Assembly: GCA_030600745.1 (NCBI GenBank)
Contig: JAUVLL010000089.1
Coordinates: 1-9,727 of the forward strand
DNA: 9,727 nt
Direction: 5' to 3'
DNA from: Spirochaetaceae bacterium
GTDB lineage: Bacteria; Spirochaetota; Spirochaetia; B11-G9
Within the stretch, counting starts at the first letter, position 1. Every line of letters begins with the position of its first letter. This document shows, piece after piece, positions 7,538 through 9,727 of this stretch. Under the pieces are notes generated by a model that worked only from the letters and a program-made list of their open reading frames with translations, was not told where the DNA came from and made no database searches. Made by a program: the position numbers and the translations under genes.

Positions 7538-7630
7538 TTATTTATTGCTTCCGGACATTCCTACCTTTTTGTCAGCTTCAACATTTGTTTTTATCCAGAC
7601 ATTACCGCCGATTATCAATGGGATGAAGGG
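7538..7630 (-). pseudogene. Relic of a hexapeptide-repeat acyltransferase C-terminus
   Basis: On the minus strand, between a TGA at 7631-7633 and a TAA at 7538-7540, 30 codons read as PLIIGGNVWIK followed by TNVEADKKVGMSGSNK. 'IGGNVW[IL]K..V' is the closing coil and tail of left-handed beta-helix acyltransferases such as serine O-acetyltransferases. No start codon, no catalytic histidine region and no further hexapeptide coils remain. It resembles in protein but not closely in DNA the second relic at 9443-9640, so they look like paralogous pieces, not one recent duplication. The rest of the gap 7380-7733 holds only the stem-loop before it and a promoter after it. Confidence 0.7.
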
Positions 7631-7642
7631 TCAGGTATTTAA

Positions 7643-7671
7643 TTGAGTTCCAAAGTCTTTCGTGCTATAGT
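7643..7671 (+). promoter_or_regulatory. Sigma70-type promoter with extended -10
   Basis: TTGAGT (7643-7648), a 17-bp spacer, then TATAGT (7666-7671) preceded by TGC, which makes an extended -10. Transcription would start near 7678, leaving a leader of about 56 nt before the ATG at 7734. It shows that the secreted protein gene is its own transcription unit. Seen by eye only. Confidence 0.6.
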
Positions 7672-7733
7672 TTTTACTATTTTTTATTTCAAATTTGTGT
7701 GACTAACCCAATTTAGAAACTACAGGGAATTAG

Positions 7734-8399
7734 ATGTTAGCAAGATTATCTCGATTTTTTCTTTTATTGGTAATTATTTCTACCAGTTTTCTCTATGCCG
7801 ATAATGAGCCAGGTCTAACCGGTTTTGCTTATGGAATAGCAGAATATTCAGATGTTGGAAATCTGTTGGAAAAACCGGTAGAAATATCCAGTTTTGCAGA
7901 AAAAGATGATTTGACAGGTTTAACTATCCTTAATTCAGATTATTATATGATATCCAAAGTTCCGGTATCTGCACTCTCATCACTTCTAATTGATCTCGAT
8001 TGTGCTTCTGAAATATTTGATAGAATAATATACTCTAAAGACTTTACACCGGAAAATACAATTAAGTACTATCATATTCAGGAAGTTCATGCTTCATATA
8101 AATTCTTTGGAATAGGTACAGAATACAGGTATAAAGTAAAAGTCTGTTTCGATATAGTTTCCGAAACTGAGTTTGCCATGAGATGGGAACTTTATGATCC
8201 CATGGACAGCGGGCTGGCAGATTTAAGAGGTTCCTGGTATTTAAAAGAATTAAATATTGACGGAGAGGCATACACTTATTTGCGGAGCTTCGCATCCACA
8301 AAATTAGAAAGGACGCCTCCCGGCCTGCTGTTTTTTACACGGAATTTTGGAAAATTTGAGATAAGAAAAACATTTAAGAACCTGCTTTCATATTTATAG
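7734..8399 (+). CDS. Exported SRPBCC/START-like protein (putative lipid- or ligand-binding)
   Basis: Exported 221-residue protein with a signal peptide (1-22, LYA|DN). The mature part resembles START/SRPBCC-fold proteins: an N-terminal strand-helix region with a PVSALSSLLIDLDCASEIFDR helix (the fold's usual 'va.yp.if' type helix), then strands YYHIQEVHASY, TEYRYKVKVCF and EFAMRWELYDP. A typical ending follows, DLRGSWYLKELNIDGEAYTYLRSFASTK, and a C-terminal helix EIRKTFKNLLSYL. Such folds bind hydrophobic ligands; a periplasmic or surface version would carry lipid or another small molecule, but no ligand can be named. The ATG has CAGGGA about 5 nt upstream and its own promoter, so it is separate from the barrel operon. 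It converges with the transporter gene 87 bp downstream, where no clear terminator was seen. The fold is inferred from pattern, not from an alignment. Confidence 0.6.
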   Translation: MLARLSRFFLLLVIISTSFLYADNEPGLTGFAYGIAEYSDVGNLLEKPVEISSFAEKDDLTGLTILNSDYYMISKVPVSALSSLLIDLDCASEIFDRIIYSKDFTPENTIKYYHIQEVHASYKFFGIGTEYRYKVKVCFDIVSETEFAMRWELYDPMDSGLADLRGSWYLKELNIDGEAYTYLRSFASTKLERTPPGLLFFTRNFGKFEIRKTFKNLLSYL

Positions 8400-8486
8400 C
8401 ATAGGGACATGTCATTTTTAAAATATATATATTCAAATGATGGTATATTAACAGTATAATTTTTACAAGGGATGTTTTTACTGGAT

Positions 8487-9380
8487 TTAAGACTGTTTGT
8501 TAATTATATATACAGCACTTACAGCCAATGCACCTCCAACAATTGTAGAGACCTGCGGTATTTCGTTTAAAAATATAAAACTGAATAAAAGTGCCATACC
8601 GGGTACTATAAATGTAAATGAACCGGCTTTTGCAGAACCCATGATTTTAGAAGCATAAAAATAGATGCCTCCTGCAATTGTCCCTGCTAAAACTGAAAGA
8701 TATACGGTATTAATCCAGAAACCGGTTGAATACTGCTGCCAGTTGAAAATGTCTTTATTCCATATCATCGGGACAGTAATCAGAATAGCTATAGTGTACA
8801 TAAGCAGATTAAATTCCCACAGGGAGACTGTTTTTTGAATCTTGTGTCCTAAAGCTGTTACTAATGCCCATAAAGCTGCTGCAGCTACAAAAATAAGATT
8901 TCCCCCGTCTATAAGTTCATTCATGGAGTACTTCCATGGTTCAATTAGAATGATTCCTCCTATTAGACCAAGCAATATTCCAAACCAGCAGTGTAGAGGG
9001 AATTTATTTCTGTATATGGCAGCTCCAAAAATAAATCCGATCAGTGGGTTAAGAGTTGTAACTATCACTCCTCCTTTTCCGGCAAGACCGGAGGTAAGAC
9101 CCAGGATAAACATCGTATTATATCCGGTAAGAACTATTGCTGACAGGATAATCAGACCTGCAAGGGCTGGATTCTTTAGTATCCGTGTAAGTCCTTTATA
9201 TTCAGTATCTTTTCTAATACTAATTAGATAAATGGCAAGGTAACAAACAGATGTAATTACAAAGCGCCAGAATATAAACTGAAAATGCAGTGATCCTCCA
9301 CTGATTAATTTTCCTGATACCCAGCTTCCGGCCCATATCGTCATGGTTATAAACATATAAAAAAATAATTTTTTATTCAT
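8487..9380 (-). CDS. EamA/DMT-superfamily transporter
   Basis: Inner-membrane protein of 297 residues with about ten hydrophobic segments arranged as two EamA repeats. The first begins MFITMTIWAGSWVSGKLISG (8-28), with the WRF motif after the second helix and GGVIVTTLNPLIGFIFGA before the fourth. The second repeat starts around ALWALVTALGHKI (about 170) and ends in ...GGALAVSAVYIINKQS. The family moves metabolites such as amino acids, cysteine, O-acetylserine or nucleotide sugars out of or into the cell; the substrate is not readable here. It is the only intact minus-strand gene. There is no obvious ribosome binding site before the ATG, and upstream lies a decayed serine acetyltransferase in the same orientation, so its original promoter and leader may have been lost or altered. 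Length and topology are complete. Confidence 0.92.
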   Translation of the reverse strand: MNKKLFFYMFITMTIWAGSWVSGKLISGGSLHFQFIFWRFVITSVCYLAIYLISIRKDTEYKGLTRILKNPALAGLIILSAIVLTGYNTMFILGLTSGLAGKGGVIVTTLNPLIGFIFGAAIYRNKFPLHCWFGILLGLIGGIILIEPWKYSMNELIDGGNLIFVAAAALWALVTALGHKIQKTVSLWEFNLLMYTIAILITVPMIWNKDIFNWQQYSTGFWINTVYLSVLAGTIAGGIYFYASKIMGSAKAGSFTFIVPGMALLFSFIFLNEIPQVSTIVGGALAVSAVYIINKQS

Positions 9381-9442
9381 GAATCTGAAAGTTAGCAGAA
9401 ATAGAAAGATGTGTAAAGTAAAAGGGGAAACAGGGAGCAGTG

Positions 9443-9640
9443 TTAATTCCGGCTATTCCTATGGTCGTTCCAGGAGCTACATCCGATTTTAACCACACGT
9501 TTCCTCCAATAACTTAAAGCACCAAGGGTTACACCCTGGTATAATTTAACATTTTTTCCAATTTGTGTCGTTTCGCCAATAACAACACCTGTCCCTACTT
9601 GATTCTGTACCCCTGGGTAAATTAATCGTGTATCAAATGT
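9443..9640 (-). pseudogene. Relic of serine O-acetyltransferase (CysE/EpsC type), frameshifted with internal deletions
   Basis: Read on the minus strand from 9640: after a stop, YPGVQNQ then GTGVVIGETTQIGKNVKLY and QGVTLGALS, the classic active-site coil region of serine acetyltransferases. The usual 'A.IG..F.IDH' between 'hPG' and 'GTGVVIGETT' is missing, with the catalytic His. At about 9512 the frame shifts by one base and the sequence jumps to VIGGNVWLKSDVAPG and TTIGIAGIN, the C-terminal coils and tail, skipping by family comparison several hexapeptide turns. The whole N-terminal helical domain is absent. In the first frame translation stops at 9443; the second frame runs on to about 9373, overlapping the transporter start by 8 bp, probably by chance. 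Intact enzymes make O-acetylserine for cysteine synthesis. The gene is clearly dead. Confidence 0.85.
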
Positions 9641-9680
9641 TTATTTTCATTTTAATTATAGTGTAACAAATATTTTTTTA

Positions 9681-9689
9681 TGGTATAAT
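9681..9689 (+). promoter_or_regulatory. Extended -10 promoter for the gene at the right edge
   Basis: TGG directly before a perfect TATAAT (9684-9689): a TGnTATAAT extended -10. The -35 position (about 9661-9666, GTGTAA) is poor, as is common with extended -10 promoters. The predicted start near 9696 leaves a leader of about 28 nt. Confidence 0.6.
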
Positions 9690-9723
9690 GTGGCGACTAT
9701 ATAAAAAAAGAAGGGGAAATATT

Positions 9724-9727
9724 ATGA
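9724..9727 (+). CDS. Start codon of a gene running off the right edge
   Basis: ATG at 9724-9726, preceded by AAGGGG at 9711-9716 (7-nt spacing) and an extended -10 promoter. Only one codon is visible, so nothing can be said about the product. It is divergent from the acetyltransferase relic. Confidence 0.6.

Noticed and set aside
8400..8486. Terminator between the convergent SRPBCC-like and transporter genes
   Set aside because: AT-rich with short imperfect TATATT/AATATA symmetry only; no stem-loop with T-run could be defended on either strand.
8842..9231. 129-codon + strand open frame opposite the transporter
   Set aside because: Antisense shadow of the EamA gene; rich in Pro/Arg/Ile without domain features and lacking a ribosome binding site.

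Overview
The window looks like a stretch of an AT-rich, double-membraned bacterial chromosome. The lineage is probably Spirochaetota; this is inferred from the style of the secreted barrel proteins and rests on no marker gene. Most genes lie on the + strand and encode cell-surface polysaccharide functions. No phage, IS transposase, CRISPR array, tRNA or rRNA was seen.

Layout. Positions 3-1004 hold the 3' part of a FlaA1/CapD/WbpM-type UDP-sugar 4,6-dehydratase. Two outer-membrane barrel proteins of the capsule-assembly Wzi type follow (1119-2519 and 2587-4215). A decayed DUF4143-type AAA ATPase (4216-4728) comes next, then a polysaccharide export protein with SLBB repeats (4831-6306). The run ends with two tandem paralogous small exported beta-barrel proteins (6393-6881 and 6897-7379). 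The functional logic is a nucleotide-sugar enzyme, an export channel and outer-membrane capsule-binding or guide barrels, which reads as part of an exopolysaccharide/capsule locus. Glycosyltransferases, Wzx/Wzy and a Wzc kinase are not in the window.

The right half is less ordered. The gap 7380-7733 holds a perfect 20-bp inverted repeat, a minus-strand relic of a hexapeptide-repeat acyltransferase C-terminus, and a good sigma70-type promoter for a secreted lipid-binding-like (SRPBCC/START-like) protein at 7734-8399. A convergent EamA/DMT-family transporter sits at 8487-9380 (minus strand). Immediately upstream of it lies a badly deleted, frameshifted serine O-acetyltransferase relic (9443-9640, minus strand). 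The window closes with an extended -10 promoter and a ribosome binding site leading into a gene of which only the start codon is visible (9724).

The least obvious content is three gene relics, none of which would be called as an intact ORF: the DUF4143 ATPase and two separate hexapeptide acyltransferase pieces. They mark this as a region that has repeatedly gained and lost genes. I do not see convincing evidence of a wholly new system. The closest to something distinctive is the pairing of two divergent Wzi-like barrels with an SLBB export protein that has a hydrophobic C-terminal helix, plus tandem small barrels.
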